This document shows, piece after piece, positions 47,883 through 56,544 of a stretch of DNA of 64,000 nucleotides. Below the pieces are notes generated by a model that did not search any database, was not told where the DNA came from, and worked only from the letters and a program-made list of their open reading frames with translations. The stretch is from Brachybacterium tyrofermentans. Lineage in GTDB: Bacteria > Actinomycetota > Actinomycetes > Actinomycetales > Dermabacteraceae. Each line of letters begins with the position of its first letter. The first letter of the stretch is position 1. The stretch covers positions 181,514-245,513 of the forward strand of contig NZ_JABUXW010000003.1 in the NCBI RefSeq assembly GCF_014897585.1, given 5' to 3'. The translations under genes and the position numbers were made by a program.

Positions 47883-47972
47883 GTGTCGGGACGCGTGGCG
47901 CCATGTCGCGCCGTGTCGGGACGCGTGGCGCCGTGTCGGGTCGTGACGGAACGCGTGTCGCGTCGCGTCTGC
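47883..47972. repeat. Degenerate 15-bp tandem array (6 units)
   Basis: Units start at 47883, 47898, 47913, 47928, 47943 and 47958. Units 1 and 3 are identical (GTGTCGGGACGCGTG), and the alternate units begin GCGCC, so the array also has a 30-bp composite period. Confidence 0.8.
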
Positions 47973-47978
47973 ACCAGC

Positions 47979-48043
47979 AGGACTGGCCGATAGGACTGGC
48001 CGGCAGGTCGGGCTCGCAGGACGGTTCGACGAACCTGGCCGAC
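47979..48043. repeat. Degenerate 13-bp tandem array (5 units)
   Basis: Units start at 47979, 47992, 48005, 48018 and 48031; the first two are AGGACTGGCCGAT and AGGACTGGCCGGC and the rest drift further. It follows the previous array directly. Confidence 0.75.
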
Positions 48044-48139
48044 CATCGGGCCTGCGGACCGATCCTCCCCAGAGGGCGCTCATCCACAGTCTCTGCTCCA
48101 GTCCGGACACCACGAGTCGCGCACACGAGGATGCGGAGC

Positions 48140-48868
48140 ATGACAGCTCGCCCTATCCCGCCTCGACCGCCCCTCTGCCCGCGTCCGGTGCTGCGAGCGC
48201 TGCGTGTCCTGCTGGTGGTGCTGTGCCTTCTGGTGTCCTTCTCGCTCGCCGGTCCTGCTCGTGCAGAGCCCTCGAGCCGCTGGCAATGGCCGACCCCGGC
48301 TCCGCACGAGGTGGCCGCCCCGTTCGAGGCTCCCCCGCATCGCTACGGTCCGGGTCACCGCGGCATCGACATCCGCGTGTCCGGGGAGGGGGCCGAGATC
48401 CGTGCGGTGGAGGCCGGGACCGTACGGTTCTCCGGGAAGGTGGCAGGGCGAGGGGTCGTCTCGGTGATGCACGCCGATGGGCTGATATCCACCTACGAGC
48501 CGGTCGCCGGCTCGGTCGAGGAGGCCCAGGCGGTCGGTGCCGGTGACGTGCTGGGGACGGTCGCCGATGGTGAGGCCTCGCATTGCCCTGCGGAGGTCTG
48601 CCTGCATCTGGGTGCTCGGCGCGGTCAGGACTATCTCGACCCGCTCCTGCTGCTCGGGGGCAGAGGTCCCAGCGTCCTGCTCCCCTGGGCCGGCGCTGCG
48701 ACTCCGAATGGCTCGAGGGGCCCGACCGGCGCGCTGGCCGTTCGGGCGGCCCCGTCGGCCGCAGGTGTCCGGCCCTCCGCGAGCGCTCCGTCATCGACCG
48801 CCTCCCGGGCGAAAGGCCCTGGCACGACGAGCACCCGTGGGAGGGCGCAGCCTGTCCTGGCTGCGTGA
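48140..48868 (+). CDS. M23 family peptidase, exported
   Basis: Peptidoglycan hydrolase-type protein of 242 residues. A signal peptide is seen (LRALRVLLVVLCLLVSFSLA, then cleavage near GPARAEP). The M23 core starts AAPFEAPPHRYGPGHRGIDI, giving the first His and the Asp ligand, followed by EAGTVRFSGKVAGRGVVSVMHADGLISTYEPV and AEVCLHLGARRG. The usual HxH is CxH here, so one catalytic/second-shell histidine is missing and the protein may be an activator or a weak hydrolase. Start ATG 48140 (GAGG upstream); ATG 48131 is the alternative. Confidence 0.85.
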   Translation: MTARPIPPRPPLCPRPVLRALRVLLVVLCLLVSFSLAGPARAEPSSRWQWPTPAPHEVAAPFEAPPHRYGPGHRGIDIRVSGEGAEIRAVEAGTVRFSGKVAGRGVVSVMHADGLISTYEPVAGSVEEAQAVGAGDVLGTVADGEASHCPAEVCLHLGARRGQDYLDPLLLLGGRGPSVLLPWAGAATPNGSRGPTGALAVRAAPSAAGVRPSASAPSSTASRAKGPGTTSTRGRAQPVLAA

Positions 48869-48931
48869 GAGCGCACGGAACGGAAGCATCCCGACGAACG
48901 GCCCGCCGCGATGCGCGCGGCTCTCTCGGGA

Positions 48932-50005
48932 TCAGGCGCGGGGGTGGGCCTGGTCGATGGTCCGCCGCAGCCGATCGGCGCTGACGTGGGTGTAGATCTG
49001 GGTGGTCGCCAGGGAGGAGTGCCCCAGGAAGTCCTGGACGCTGCGCAGGTCTGCTCCTCCTTCGACGAGGTGCGTTGCAGCGCTGTGGCGCAGAGTGTGA
49101 GGTGAGATGTGCTTGGCGATACCCGCCTGTGCCGCGTAGTGATCGATCATCGTGCGCACGGCGCGGTCTCCGAGCCGGCGTCCCCGGACCCCGAGGAACA
49201 GTGCCGGCTCCTCGGGCCTGTCCGACAGGCTGTTCTGCAGCAGGTGCGGTCGTCCGTCCCGCTCCCATCTCTCCACCGCGTCCAGGGCTGGGCGCCCGAC
49301 GGGGACGATCCGCTCCTTGCTCCCCTTGCCGAGGACCCTGACGGTGCTCTGGGCATGGTCGATGCCTCGCCGGTCCAGGGCGACCAGCTCGGAGACGCGC
49401 AGTCCCGAGGAGTAGAGGAGCTCGAGCACCGCGGCGTCCCGCAGCAGGACGGCCTGCTGCAGCGGGTCCTCGACCGCCCCGGCCCCAGCACCAACACCAG
49501 CACCAGCACCAGCACCAGCACCAGCACCAGCACCAGCACCAGCACCAGCACCAGCACCAGCACCAGCACCAGCACCAGACCTAGGTTCCCCTGGACCTGC
49601 GCTCCCCTCCTCCGCGCCATCGAGCAAGGAGGCGGCTTGCTGTCCTGAGAGCACAGTGGGCAGGTGACGGCCACGACGCGGTGCCCTCAGCCGGCCCCCG
49701 ACGTCGTGCGGGATGCGCCCGGTGGCCGCGAGCCAGGTGGTGAAAGTACGTGCTGCGGCGGCGGAGCGGGCGAGTGTGCTCGCTCCGGCACCAGTCTCCG
49801 AGCGCGCGGCGAGCCAGGACCGCAGCGCCGCGACGTCGAGCTCCACGAGGTCGATCCGCTCGACGCCTCGCAGATGCTCGAGAAGACCGGCGGCCTCGCG
49901 GTGATAGGCGCGGACCGTGTGCTCGGAGCGGCCGCGCTCGAGCCGGAGATGCTCGGCGAACGTTTCCACGAGCACCTCGTCGATCTCCTCCTCGGCGCGA
50001 CTCAT
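48932..50005 (-). CDS. xerC: Tyrosine recombinase XerC with Gly-Ala repeat insert
   Basis: Site-specific recombinase acting at dif to resolve chromosome dimers with XerD and FtsK (ftsK at 5.9 kb). The N-terminal SAM-like DNA-binding domain (~10-110), then the catalytic domain with GLRVSELVALD (Arg near 200), GKGSKERIVPVG, HTLRHSAATHLVEGG and LGHSSLATTQIYTHV (His and Tyr nucleophile). Length 357, against ~300 usual: the excess is a Gly-Ala repeat of about 30 residues at ~144-173 between the two domains, encoded by a hexamer run. ATG 50005 with GGGAGAG upstream. Confidence 0.94.
   Translation of the reverse strand: MSRAEEEIDEVLVETFAEHLRLERGRSEHTVRAYHREAAGLLEHLRGVERIDLVELDVAALRSWLAARSETGAGASTLARSAAAARTFTTWLAATGRIPHDVGGRLRAPRRGRHLPTVLSGQQAASLLDGAEEGSAGPGEPRSGAGAGAGAGAGAGAGAGAGAGAGAGAGVGAGAGAVEDPLQQAVLLRDAAVLELLYSSGLRVSELVALDRRGIDHAQSTVRVLGKGSKERIVPVGRPALDAVERWERDGRPHLLQNSLSDRPEEPALFLGVRGRRLGDRAVRTMIDHYAAQAGIAKHISPHTLRHSAATHLVEGGADLRSVQDFLGHSSLATTQIYTHVSADRLRRTIDQAHPRA
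49483..49578 (-). repeat. Hexamer microsatellite CACCAG (16 units) inside xerC
   Basis: 49495-49578 contains 14 perfect copies of CACCAG, with two more one-mismatch copies (from 49483). In the gene's frame it encodes alternating Ala and Gly. The unit is a multiple of three, so gain or loss of copies would lengthen or shorten the linker without shifting the frame. Confidence 0.97.
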
Positions 50006-50043
50006 GGGTATCAGTCTCTCCCATGTCCCGAGCCGGCCGGGGT

Positions 50044-51291
50044 TCAGCGCGGCGTACGGGCGCGTCGTGTCCGCTCGCCCGTGGTCTCCACCAGCCCCAG
50101 CAGGGCCAGGCGTGCCAGAGCCGCCGTCACCTCGTCGAGCTCGAACCCGATCTCCTGGGCGATCCGACCCGCAGGGAGGCTCGAGCGCGGAGGGACAGCA
50201 TCCAGCACCCGGCGGTCCGACGGGCTGAGAAGATCCAGCTCGTCCTGGGCGGCGAAGCGGCCCTCGCCGGACGCTGGGCCTCCGGGCAGCAGATCCAGAA
50301 CCTCTGCGGGCTCGGTGATCAGCACTGCTCCGCGTTCTCGGATCAGGCGGTGGCACCCTGCGCTTGCGGCCGAGGTGATCGGCCCAGGGACGGCCCCGAC
50401 CGGCCGGGAGAGCTGATCGGTCAGACGTGCCGTGGACAGCGCCCCGGAGCGCCAGGAGGCCTCGACCACGACGACCGCCTGGGACAGTGCCGCGATCAGG
50501 CGGTTCCTGGCCAGGAACCTCCAGCGCGTGGGCGCGGTGCCGGGCGGCGCCTCGCTCACCAGGAGGTGTCGCTCCCGAATCCGTTCGAGCAGCTGTGTGT
50601 TCCCGCGCGGATACAGCCGATCCAGGCCCCCGGCGAGGACGGCGATCGTGGCCCCGTCCGGTGCGGCGAGAGCTCCGCGATGGGCGGCGGCGTCGATCCC
50701 GTAGGCGCCGCCGGAGACGACCGTCCCGCCACGCGCGGCGAAGTCCGCTCCGAGGCTCCCCGCCGCGTCCTCCCCATAGGCCGTCGAAGCGCGCGAGCCC
50801 ACGAGGGCGACGGATCGGCCACCCACGAGATCGTCGAGGCGGCCCGGCCCGTGGAGCCACAGGCAGTGCGGTGCAGTCTCCTGCAGGTCCCCCAGCAGCT
50901 CGGGCCATTCCTGGTCCTCGGGGGTGATGATGCGGATGCCTCGACGCCGGGCGTCCTCGAGGACTGCGTCGAGGTCGACCGTGGACAGCCGTGATCGCCA
51001 GCGCGCCAGGGCGCGGTCCGCCCGCAGACGGCTCGTGCCGCCAGCTGGTTCGGAGGCGTCGCTGGGAAGCTCTCCGCCCAGTCTGGTCAGCAGGTCCGCT
51101 GCGGACCCCTCCCGGGCGAGGCGGAGAGCCTGCGCCGGCCCGCACAGGGTTCGGGCGAGCAGAGCGATCGAGTCGCCGGGTTCCGCGATCACCGACCAGG
51201 TGATACGGGCGACCCTGTCCTCGGTCTCCGGTCCCGGGGCCGGGTGGGGCCCTCGGGCGGGACCTGTTCCGGGGGTGTGCGGGGGCATCAT
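50044..51291 (-). CDS. dprA: DNA-processing protein DprA
   Basis: Loads RecA on incoming single-stranded DNA in transformation. The Rossmann-like domain shows VALVGSRASTAYG, VSGGAYGIDAAAHRGAL near residue 190, LAGGLDRLYPRGN and VVVEASWRSGAL; the C-terminal part ends in a winged-helix-like region. Length 415 residues. The ATG at 51291 overlaps the yifB stop (ATGA). The role in this organism is inferred; other competence genes are not in the window. Confidence 0.94.
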   Translation of the reverse strand: MMPPHTPGTGPARGPHPAPGPETEDRVARITWSVIAEPGDSIALLARTLCGPAQALRLAREGSAADLLTRLGGELPSDASEPAGGTSRLRADRALARWRSRLSTVDLDAVLEDARRRGIRIITPEDQEWPELLGDLQETAPHCLWLHGPGRLDDLVGGRSVALVGSRASTAYGEDAAGSLGADFAARGGTVVSGGAYGIDAAAHRGALAAPDGATIAVLAGGLDRLYPRGNTQLLERIRERHLLVSEAPPGTAPTRWRFLARNRLIAALSQAVVVVEASWRSGALSTARLTDQLSRPVGAVPGPITSAASAGCHRLIRERGAVLITEPAEVLDLLPGGPASGEGRFAAQDELDLLSPSDRRVLDAVPPRSSLPAGRIAQEIGFELDEVTAALARLALLGLVETTGERTRRARTPR

Positions 51292-52832
51292 CGTGCTTCT
51301 CCTTCGCGCAGGGTGAGGGCGAGTCCGATCTGCTCGGCACCGGGGCGGTCCGCCCCGTCGAGATCGGCGAGGGTCCACGCCAGGCGCAGGACCCGGTCGT
51401 GGCCGCGCAGGGTAAGACGTCCCTGGGCCACGGCGTGATCGAGGAGGCGACGCTCCGACGCCTCGGGAGCAAAATCTCGTCGCAGCCGGGCGCCGGGAAG
51501 CTGGGAGTTCAGGGACCAGGGAAGCCCGGCGAATCGGCTCCGCTGGCGCTCCCGTGCTGCCCGGACCCGGAGCGCGATCGTCGCGCTGGATTCGTTCTCC
51601 TGCTCCCCTGCACGGTGGACGTCGACGGGGCCGACGAGTATCTGCATGTCCACGCGGTCCAGCACCGGTCCGGAGAGCCGCGCCATGTACCGGCGGCGTT
51701 GGAGCGGGGAGCAGGTGCAGCCGTCCCCCTTCCCGTAGGACTTGCCGCAGGGGCACGGGTTGGCCGCCATGACGAGCTGGAATCTCGCCGGATACCGCGT
51801 CACGGCCCGAGCCCGGTGCAGGGTGATGTCCCCGGTCTCGAGCGGCTCGCGAAGTGCCTCGAGCACACGCGCCGGGAATTCCGGAGCTTCGTCGAGGAAG
51901 AGCACCCCGGCGTGGGCCCGGGAGATCGCTCCGGGCAGAGCGAGGCCCGCGCCGCCGCCCACCACCGCTGCAGTCGTCGCGGTGTGATGAGGGCTCTCGA
52001 ACGGCACGGTGCGGCGCAGGCCCTCGTGCGCGTCGAATCGCCCCGCGAGGGAATGGATCGCCGAGACCGCGAGCGAGTCATCGATCTCCAGCGCCGGGAG
52101 GATGCCGGGCAGGCGCGAGGCGATCATCGTCTTCCCGGCGCCCGGCGGACCGATCAGGAGCAGATGGTGGCCCCCCGCCGCAGCGACCTCTGCAGCGCGC
52201 CTGGCCTGAGCCTGGCCGACCACGTCGGCGAAGTCTCCGGGCGGGGCGGAGGGATGCTCGGCAGGGGCTGTCCGGTCACCGGTCAGATCCAGCACCTGCC
52301 GCATCGGGGACGGCGGAACATCTGCGCCGAACCGATGCAACAGGCTGGTCAGGTCAGCGGCGCCGTCCACCTCGACCCCCTCCACGAGCCGCGCCTCGAG
52401 AAGATTCTGCTCAGGCACGATCGCTCGACTGATCCCCAAGGTGCGGGCGGCGAGCAGCGCCGGGAGCACGCCCGGAATGGGGCGCAGCCGACCGTCCAGA
52501 CCGAGTTCTCCCAGCAGCACGGTGTCGCCGGGGACATGGACGCTGAGGTCGCCCTGCGCGTCGACCACCGCCATGGCGATCGCGAGGTCGAACCCGGAGC
52601 CCTGCTTCCGCCGCCAGGCCGGAGTCATGTTCACGGTGATCCGCCGCGCCGCCAGTCGGACGCCGCTGCGCGCGGCGGCGGCACGCACCCTATCGCGCGC
52701 CTGGAGCATCGAGGAGTCCGGCAGTCCCACGAGGGAGAAGGCCGGAAGCCCGGCGGAGACGTCGGCCTCGACCTCGACTAAGGTGCCGTCGAGCCCGGCG
52801 AGGCTGATCGAGAGCGTGCGCGCCTGGCCCAT
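51288..52832 (-). CDS. YifB family Mg chelatase-like AAA ATPase (ComM)
   Basis: 514 residues. N-terminal Lon-like fold (VGLPDSSMLQARDRVRAAAARSG), then an AAA+ module with GPPGAGKTM near 210, LFLDEAPEF and NPCPCG, a short Cys-rich insert (CTCSPLQRRRYMARLSGP) and the C-terminal helical lid. Family members (ComM/YifB) act in DNA branch migration during transformation in proteobacteria. Start ATG 52832. It lies two bases after yraN ends, and dprA overlaps its stop. Confidence 0.94.
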   Translation of the reverse strand: MGQARTLSISLAGLDGTLVEVEADVSAGLPAFSLVGLPDSSMLQARDRVRAAAARSGVRLAARRITVNMTPAWRRKQGSGFDLAIAMAVVDAQGDLSVHVPGDTVLLGELGLDGRLRPIPGVLPALLAARTLGISRAIVPEQNLLEARLVEGVEVDGAADLTSLLHRFGADVPPSPMRQVLDLTGDRTAPAEHPSAPPGDFADVVGQAQARRAAEVAAAGGHHLLLIGPPGAGKTMIASRLPGILPALEIDDSLAVSAIHSLAGRFDAHEGLRRTVPFESPHHTATTAAVVGGGAGLALPGAISRAHAGVLFLDEAPEFPARVLEALREPLETGDITLHRARAVTRYPARFQLVMAANPCPCGKSYGKGDGCTCSPLQRRRYMARLSGPVLDRVDMQILVGPVDVHRAGEQENESSATIALRVRAARERQRSRFAGLPWSLNSQLPGARLRRDFAPEASERRLLDHAVAQGRLTLRGHDRVLRLAWTLADLDGADRPGAEQIGLALTLREGEAR

Positions 52833-52834
52833 GC

Positions 52835-53185
52835 TCAGACCGCCTCGAGGTGCTCGAGGGAGAAGGTGCCGTCGAGGTGGGCGTGGACCCCGACGACGTC
52901 GATGCGCACATCGCGGTGCGGGGTCGAACGCTCCATGAGGTACTCCCCGGCAAGGCGCCGCAGACGACGCAGCTTCGCCGCGGTCACAGCGGCCTGCGGG
53001 ACCCCGGTGACGAACGTGCGACGGGTCTTCACCTCGACGAAGACCAGCGTGGTGTGCGCGAGGGCGACGATGTCCAGCTCCCCCTGGCTCAGGCGCAGGT
53101 TGCGTTCCACGATCTGCCATCCGCAGGCCATCAGGTGCTCGGCGACGAGGTCCTCCCCCGTTCTGCCGAGCTCCGCCGTGGACAT
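52835..53185 (-). CDS. yraN: YraN family (UPF0102) putative endonuclease
   Basis: 116 residues, near the family norm, with the signature GRTGEDLVAEHLMACGWQIVERNLR and GELDIVALAHTTLVFVEVKTRR, which carry the E...D...ExK pattern of restriction-endonuclease-like folds. The start at ATG 53185 is chosen on length and homology; the frame remains open to 53449 but the extra part is low-complexity Thr/Ser/Pro. Not experimentally assigned in general. It is followed closely by yifB. Confidence 0.88.
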   Translation of the reverse strand: MSTAELGRTGEDLVAEHLMACGWQIVERNLRLSQGELDIVALAHTTLVFVEVKTRRTFVTGVPQAAVTAAKLRRLRRLAGEYLMERSTPHRDVRIDVVGVHAHLDGTFSLEHLEAV

Positions 53186-53680
53186 CTCGGCGACCCGACG
53201 CTGCCGAGGCGGAGCCGACGGCCCGAGGACCGGGGGTTCCGCCGCGGGACCGGTCAGCCGGGACGGACCACGGGGCGGCCGAGCGGGGTCAGAGTCAGGG
53301 GCTGTGGATGTGCCTGTGCCCGTGGCTGTTGTGATCGGTGAGGAACGGGCGACGCTCTGGCCGTGATCGTCCGCGGGACGTGGGATCCGGCCCCGAGGCA
53401 CGGGCGGCGAGGAGATGGGCGGCGACGAGGTGGGTGAGAGGCGTGTCATACCGCTCAGCCTGGCTCGGCCCCGTCGGCCTCACCCGAGGGGCGAGAGTTT
53501 TGGGGACAAGCACCCTCTGGGGAGGAAAGGTCACCCGCTCCGGATCCCCGTGGGCGAGCAGTCGATCGGCGGGGCTGTCCACGGTGCTGATGTACGGCGC
53601 TGGTCTACGGCGCTGGCGCTTCCGAGCCGCGGCCCTCGCTCACGCCCCACCCCGCTCCCGCCACGGCCACGCCTCAGGGC
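53186..53680. other. yraN upstream region, 495 bases
   Basis: This gap before yraN holds the 53581-53619 repeat and otherwise Pro/Ser/Thr-coding, low-complexity-looking sequence on the minus strand that extends the yraN frame, as well as the likely promoter. No separate gene is supported. Possibly yraN is longer than I called it. Confidence 0.4.
53581..53619. repeat. 13-bp tandem array (3 units)
   Basis: Units begin at 53581, 53594 and 53607: ACGGTGCTGATGT, ACGGCGCTGGTCT and ACGGCGCTGGCGC. It lies about 60 bases after the DUF2469 gene stop. Confidence 0.65.
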
Positions 53681-53983
53681 TCAGGGCAACGAGATGTCGG
53701 GCTTGTTGAGCTCTTCGATGTTGACGTCCTTGAAGGTCACCACGCGCACGGACCGCACGAAGCGGTTGGAGCGGTAGATGTCCCAGACCCACACGTCGGC
53801 CAGGCGGAGTTCGTAGAAGACCTCGCCGCCGCCCGAGCGGACCTGCAGATCGACCTGGTTGGCGAGGTAGAACCGTCGCTCCGTCTCGACCACGTAGGTG
53901 AACAGGCTGACCACGTCGCGGTACTCGCGGAACAGCTGGAGTTCGAGGTCGGACTCGTAATTCTCGAGGTCCTGCGCGCTCAC
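53681..53983 (-). CDS. DUF2469 family protein
   Basis: 100-residue actinobacterial protein with the family features DLENYESDLELQLFREYRDVVSLFTYVVETERRFYLAN and VWVWDIYRSNRFV. It is typically adjacent to rnhB. Function unknown. GTG start at 53983 overlaps the rnhB stop (GTGA). Confidence 0.92.
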   Translation of the reverse strand: MSAQDLENYESDLELQLFREYRDVVSLFTYVVETERRFYLANQVDLQVRSGGGEVFYELRLADVWVWDIYRSNRFVRSVRVVTFKDVNIEELNKPDISLP

Positions 53984-54807
53984 CGACGCTCCTCCTTCTG
54001 CTGGTCCTGCTGGGGGTGCCACTGGTCGCTCCACAGTACGCCAGCGGGGCTGGCAACCTGAGCGGGGGCCGGGATCGGGATCGCCGACTGGGGTGTCGCC
54101 GCTGCAGCGACCGCGCCGATGACAGCGCCTGTCCCTGTGCCGGGAGCCGGGCGCGATCCCAGCCGCCAGGTGCGCCGGTGATGCTCGTGGGTTCCGATCC
54201 TGTCGATCGCCTCGCGATGCACGGCCGCCCCATAGCCCTTGTTCGACGCCCATCCGTACTCCGGGGCCGAGGCGTCCAGCTCCACCATGATGGCGTCGCG
54301 GGCCACCTTCGCGACGATGCTCGCTGCGGAGACGCTCGCGCAGTCCCTGTCTGCCGAAACCCGCAGCTCGACCAGCGGAGCCGGCCGGTCGGCGGTGGCC
54401 AGCTGCGCCGACAGGACATCGACGTTGCCGTCCAGGAGGATGGCGTCGGCCTCGACCTGGAGGGCATCGAGGGCGCGCAGTGCGGCCCGGGTGAGGGCCT
54501 CCATGATGCCGATCTCGTCGATCTCCGCAGCGCTCGCCCATCCCACCGCCGTCGCATGGGCCGCGCCCTCGATGGGAGCGACGAGTGCTTCACGACGTGC
54601 GGCGGAGAGCTTCTTGGAATCCCGCACCCCGGCGGGCAGCTCCCGGATGCGGCCGTCGACGACCTCGATCGCGCAGGCACCGATCGCGACCGGGCCGGCG
54701 AGGGCTCCTCGGCCCACTTCGTCCAGACCGACGATCACGCGACGCCCGGGGCCGCAGCGCGCCGCGAGGGCGTGCTCGACGTCAAGCGTGGGAACGACGG
54801 CGGTCAC
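53980..54807 (-). CDS. rnhB: Ribonuclease HII
   Basis: Removes ribonucleotides from DNA and RNA primers. GLDEVGRGALAGP near residue 28, DSKKLSAARREA, LLDGNVDVL, the ASIVAKVARDAIM segment and the NKGYG/H-E turn are the catalytic motifs. The 275-residue length includes an unusual Pro/Ala/Gly-rich tail of about 60 residues after the conserved domain. GTG start at 54807 overlaps the lepB stop; DUF2469 overlaps its own. Confidence 0.94.
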   Translation of the reverse strand: MTAVVPTLDVEHALAARCGPGRRVIVGLDEVGRGALAGPVAIGACAIEVVDGRIRELPAGVRDSKKLSAARREALVAPIEGAAHATAVGWASAAEIDEIGIMEALTRAALRALDALQVEADAILLDGNVDVLSAQLATADRPAPLVELRVSADRDCASVSAASIVAKVARDAIMVELDASAPEYGWASNKGYGAAVHREAIDRIGTHEHHRRTWRLGSRPAPGTGTGAVIGAVAAAATPQSAIPIPAPAQVASPAGVLWSDQWHPQQDQQKEERR

Positions 54808-55577
54808 GGCTGCGCGGGAACGTCGGAGAAGGCGTCGCGGCCATCGCCCAGGCCGTCCCAGCGGCCGACGGGCCAGAAGATGACCTCGGCCTTGCCGGTG
54901 ATGTCCTCTTCGGGCACGAAGGCACTCTCACCCTGGGACTCGTGCCACGCGGAGTCCGCTGAGGCATACCTGTTGTCGCCCATCACCCAGACGTTGTCCT
55001 GGGGCACGGTCACGTCGAAGGCCGCCTGGCAGGCGGCGGTCTCCGGGTTGATGTACGGCTCGTCGAGCTCGACACCGTTGACCTGGAGCGCCCCGCCCTT
55101 CTCCTCGCACACGACATGGTCGCCGGGCAGGCCGATCAGCCGCTTGACCAGGTGGTCCTGGGAGGGGTCCGGAGCCAGGCCCACCGCGCTGAGGATCATC
55201 ATCAACCGCACCCGCGGCGTGGGATCCATAGTCGCGTCGCCGTCGATCCAGTTGTCGGGGTCCTCGAAGACGATCACGTCGCCGCGGTGCAGGTCGAACA
55301 CCCCCGGGGTGAGCTTGGAGACCAGGATCTTGTCGTTCTCGACGAGGGTCGGGTTCATCGACGCCGACGGGATGTAGAACGGCTGGATGAGGAAGGTCTT
55401 GACCAGCACGGCGATCACGAGGGCGACGGCCATGGTGACGATGGTGTCCAGCCACAGCGGCATGCGCGCGCGGCGGTGACTGTGCCCCGAGCCGTGCTGG
55501 GTGTCCGAGGGGTCCTCGCCGTGCGCGGCGTCCTCGGGCTCGGACACTGCACTGGGGGATTCCTCGGACTCGTTCAT
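54804..55577 (-). CDS. lepB: Signal peptidase I (first copy)
   Basis: Membrane serine peptidase that removes Sec signal peptides. Cytosolic, acidic His/Ser-rich N-terminus (~38 residues), one membrane helix (~42-65), then PSASMNPT (nucleophile Ser73), the general-base Lys145 in LVKRLIGLPGDH and GDNRYAS. 257 residues. rnhB is coupled to its stop. A second, shorter copy is 30 bases upstream. Confidence 0.94.
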   Translation of the reverse strand: MNESEESPSAVSEPEDAAHGEDPSDTQHGSGHSHRRARMPLWLDTIVTMAVALVIAVLVKTFLIQPFYIPSASMNPTLVENDKILVSKLTPGVFDLHRGDVIVFEDPDNWIDGDATMDPTPRVRLMMILSAVGLAPDPSQDHLVKRLIGLPGDHVVCEEKGGALQVNGVELDEPYINPETAACQAAFDVTVPQDNVWVMGDNRYASADSAWHESQGESAFVPEEDITGKAEVIFWPVGRWDGLGDGRDAFSDVPAQP

Positions 55578-55607
55578 CGCCGTGATCCTATCCGGTGAAC
55601 CTGCGCG

Positions 55608-56186
55608 TCACAGCGCACCGGCACGAGGCAGTGGCCACACGAGTCGGTCGGCCTCCCCCACCACACGGTCCACCGGGATCATCCCTCCGCCCGGGGCGCC
55701 GAGCAGGTGTCGGGAATCCGTGGAGTCGGAGCGGTTGTCGCCGAGCACGAACATGCGGCCCTCAGGGACTTCGAGGTCGAACTCGATCTCACTGGGCACC
55801 ATGCCGGCGCGCAGATAGGGCTCCGCGAGCGCTCGGCCGTTGACGGTGAGCTGGCCGCCCTCGTCGCAGCAGGCCACGCGGTCCCCGCCGGTCGCGATGA
55901 CCCGCTTGACCCAGTACCGGTCGCCGTCCTCCGCCGAGGGCGCGAAGTATCCGGTGCCGTCGAAGACCACGATGTCGCCGACGTCGGCCCGTCCTCGTTC
56001 GGAGCGGTCGGCCAGCAGGACGTCCCCCGGGAGCAGGGTGGGCTCCATGGACGCCGAGGGGACCCGGAACGGCTGGACGACGAAGTACCGGACCACGCCC
56101 GCCGCCAGCAGCACCAGCACGAGACAGACGGCGGCGGCCACCACAGGGTGGGGCCGCCGCCGTCCGCGCACTCGATCTCGGGTCAT
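55608..56186 (-). CDS. lepB: Signal peptidase I (second copy)
   Basis: 192 residues: basic N-terminus, one membrane helix (~15-35), Ser46 in PSASMEPT, Lys94 in WVKRVIATGGDRV and GDNRSDSTDSRHL. The catalytic pair is intact, so both copies may be active. It starts 7 bases after rplS and shares only the catalytic regions with the other copy, so this is not a very recent duplication. Confidence 0.92.
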   Translation of the reverse strand: MTRDRVRGRRRPHPVVAAAVCLVLVLLAAGVVRYFVVQPFRVPSASMEPTLLPGDVLLADRSERGRADVGDIVVFDGTGYFAPSAEDGDRYWVKRVIATGGDRVACCDEGGQLTVNGRALAEPYLRAGMVPSEIEFDLEVPEGRMFVLGDNRSDSTDSRHLLGAPGGGMIPVDRVVGEADRLVWPLPRAGAL

Positions 56187-56193
56187 GCCCTGA

Positions 56194-56544
56194 TCAGGAG
56201 TGGTCGCGCTTCTCCTTGATGCGGGCCTTCTTGCCCGTGAGGTTGCGCAGGTAGTACAGCTTCGCGCGACGCACGTCGCCGCGGGTGACGACCTCGATCT
56301 TGTCGACGGTCGGGGCGTGCACGGGGAACACGCGCTCCACGCCGACGCCGAAGGAGATCTTGCGGACGCGGAAGGTCTCGCCCACGCCGTGGCCCTGGCG
56401 GCCGATGACGTAGCCCTGGAAGATCTGGATACGGGAGCGGTTGCCCTCGATGACCTTCACGTGGACCTTGACGTTGTCGCCGGCGCGGAACGCGGGGACG
56501 TCCTCGCGCAGGGATGCCTTGTCGAGCTCGTCGAGCTTCTGCAT
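56194..56544 (-). CDS. rplS: 50S ribosomal protein L19
   Basis: 116 residues: [25 protein letters not shown], then [43 protein letters not shown] and the C-terminal [17 protein letters not shown]19 sits at the 30S/50S interface. ATG 56544 has GGAGAAA upstream. 315 bases separate it from trmD. Confidence 0.98.
   Translation of the reverse strand: MQKLDELDKASLREDVPAFRAGDNVKVHVKVIEGNRSRIQIFQGYVIGRQGHGVGETFRVRKISFGVGVERVFPVHAPTVDKIEVVTRGDVRRAKLYYLRNLTGKKARIKEKRDHS

Larger units (their letters stand above)
47591..48139. other. Divergent region rpsB / M23 gene, 549 bases
   Basis: It holds the rpsB leader and promoter, at least two short tandem arrays (47883-47972 and 47979-48043), and presumably the promoter of the M23 gene. 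Minus-strand TCGACC-N16-TAGACT (47857-47830) is a candidate rpsB promoter about 240 bases before the start. No further gene is supported. Confidence 0.5.

Noticed and set aside
49483..49578. CRISPR-like array in xerC
   Set aside because: The units are six bases with no spacers, so it is a microsatellite, not a CRISPR array.
48932..51472. XerC joined to the dprA region as one 846-residue protein
   Set aside because: The upstream part reads the dprA region in a wrong frame; a start at 50005 gives the normal XerC N-terminus.
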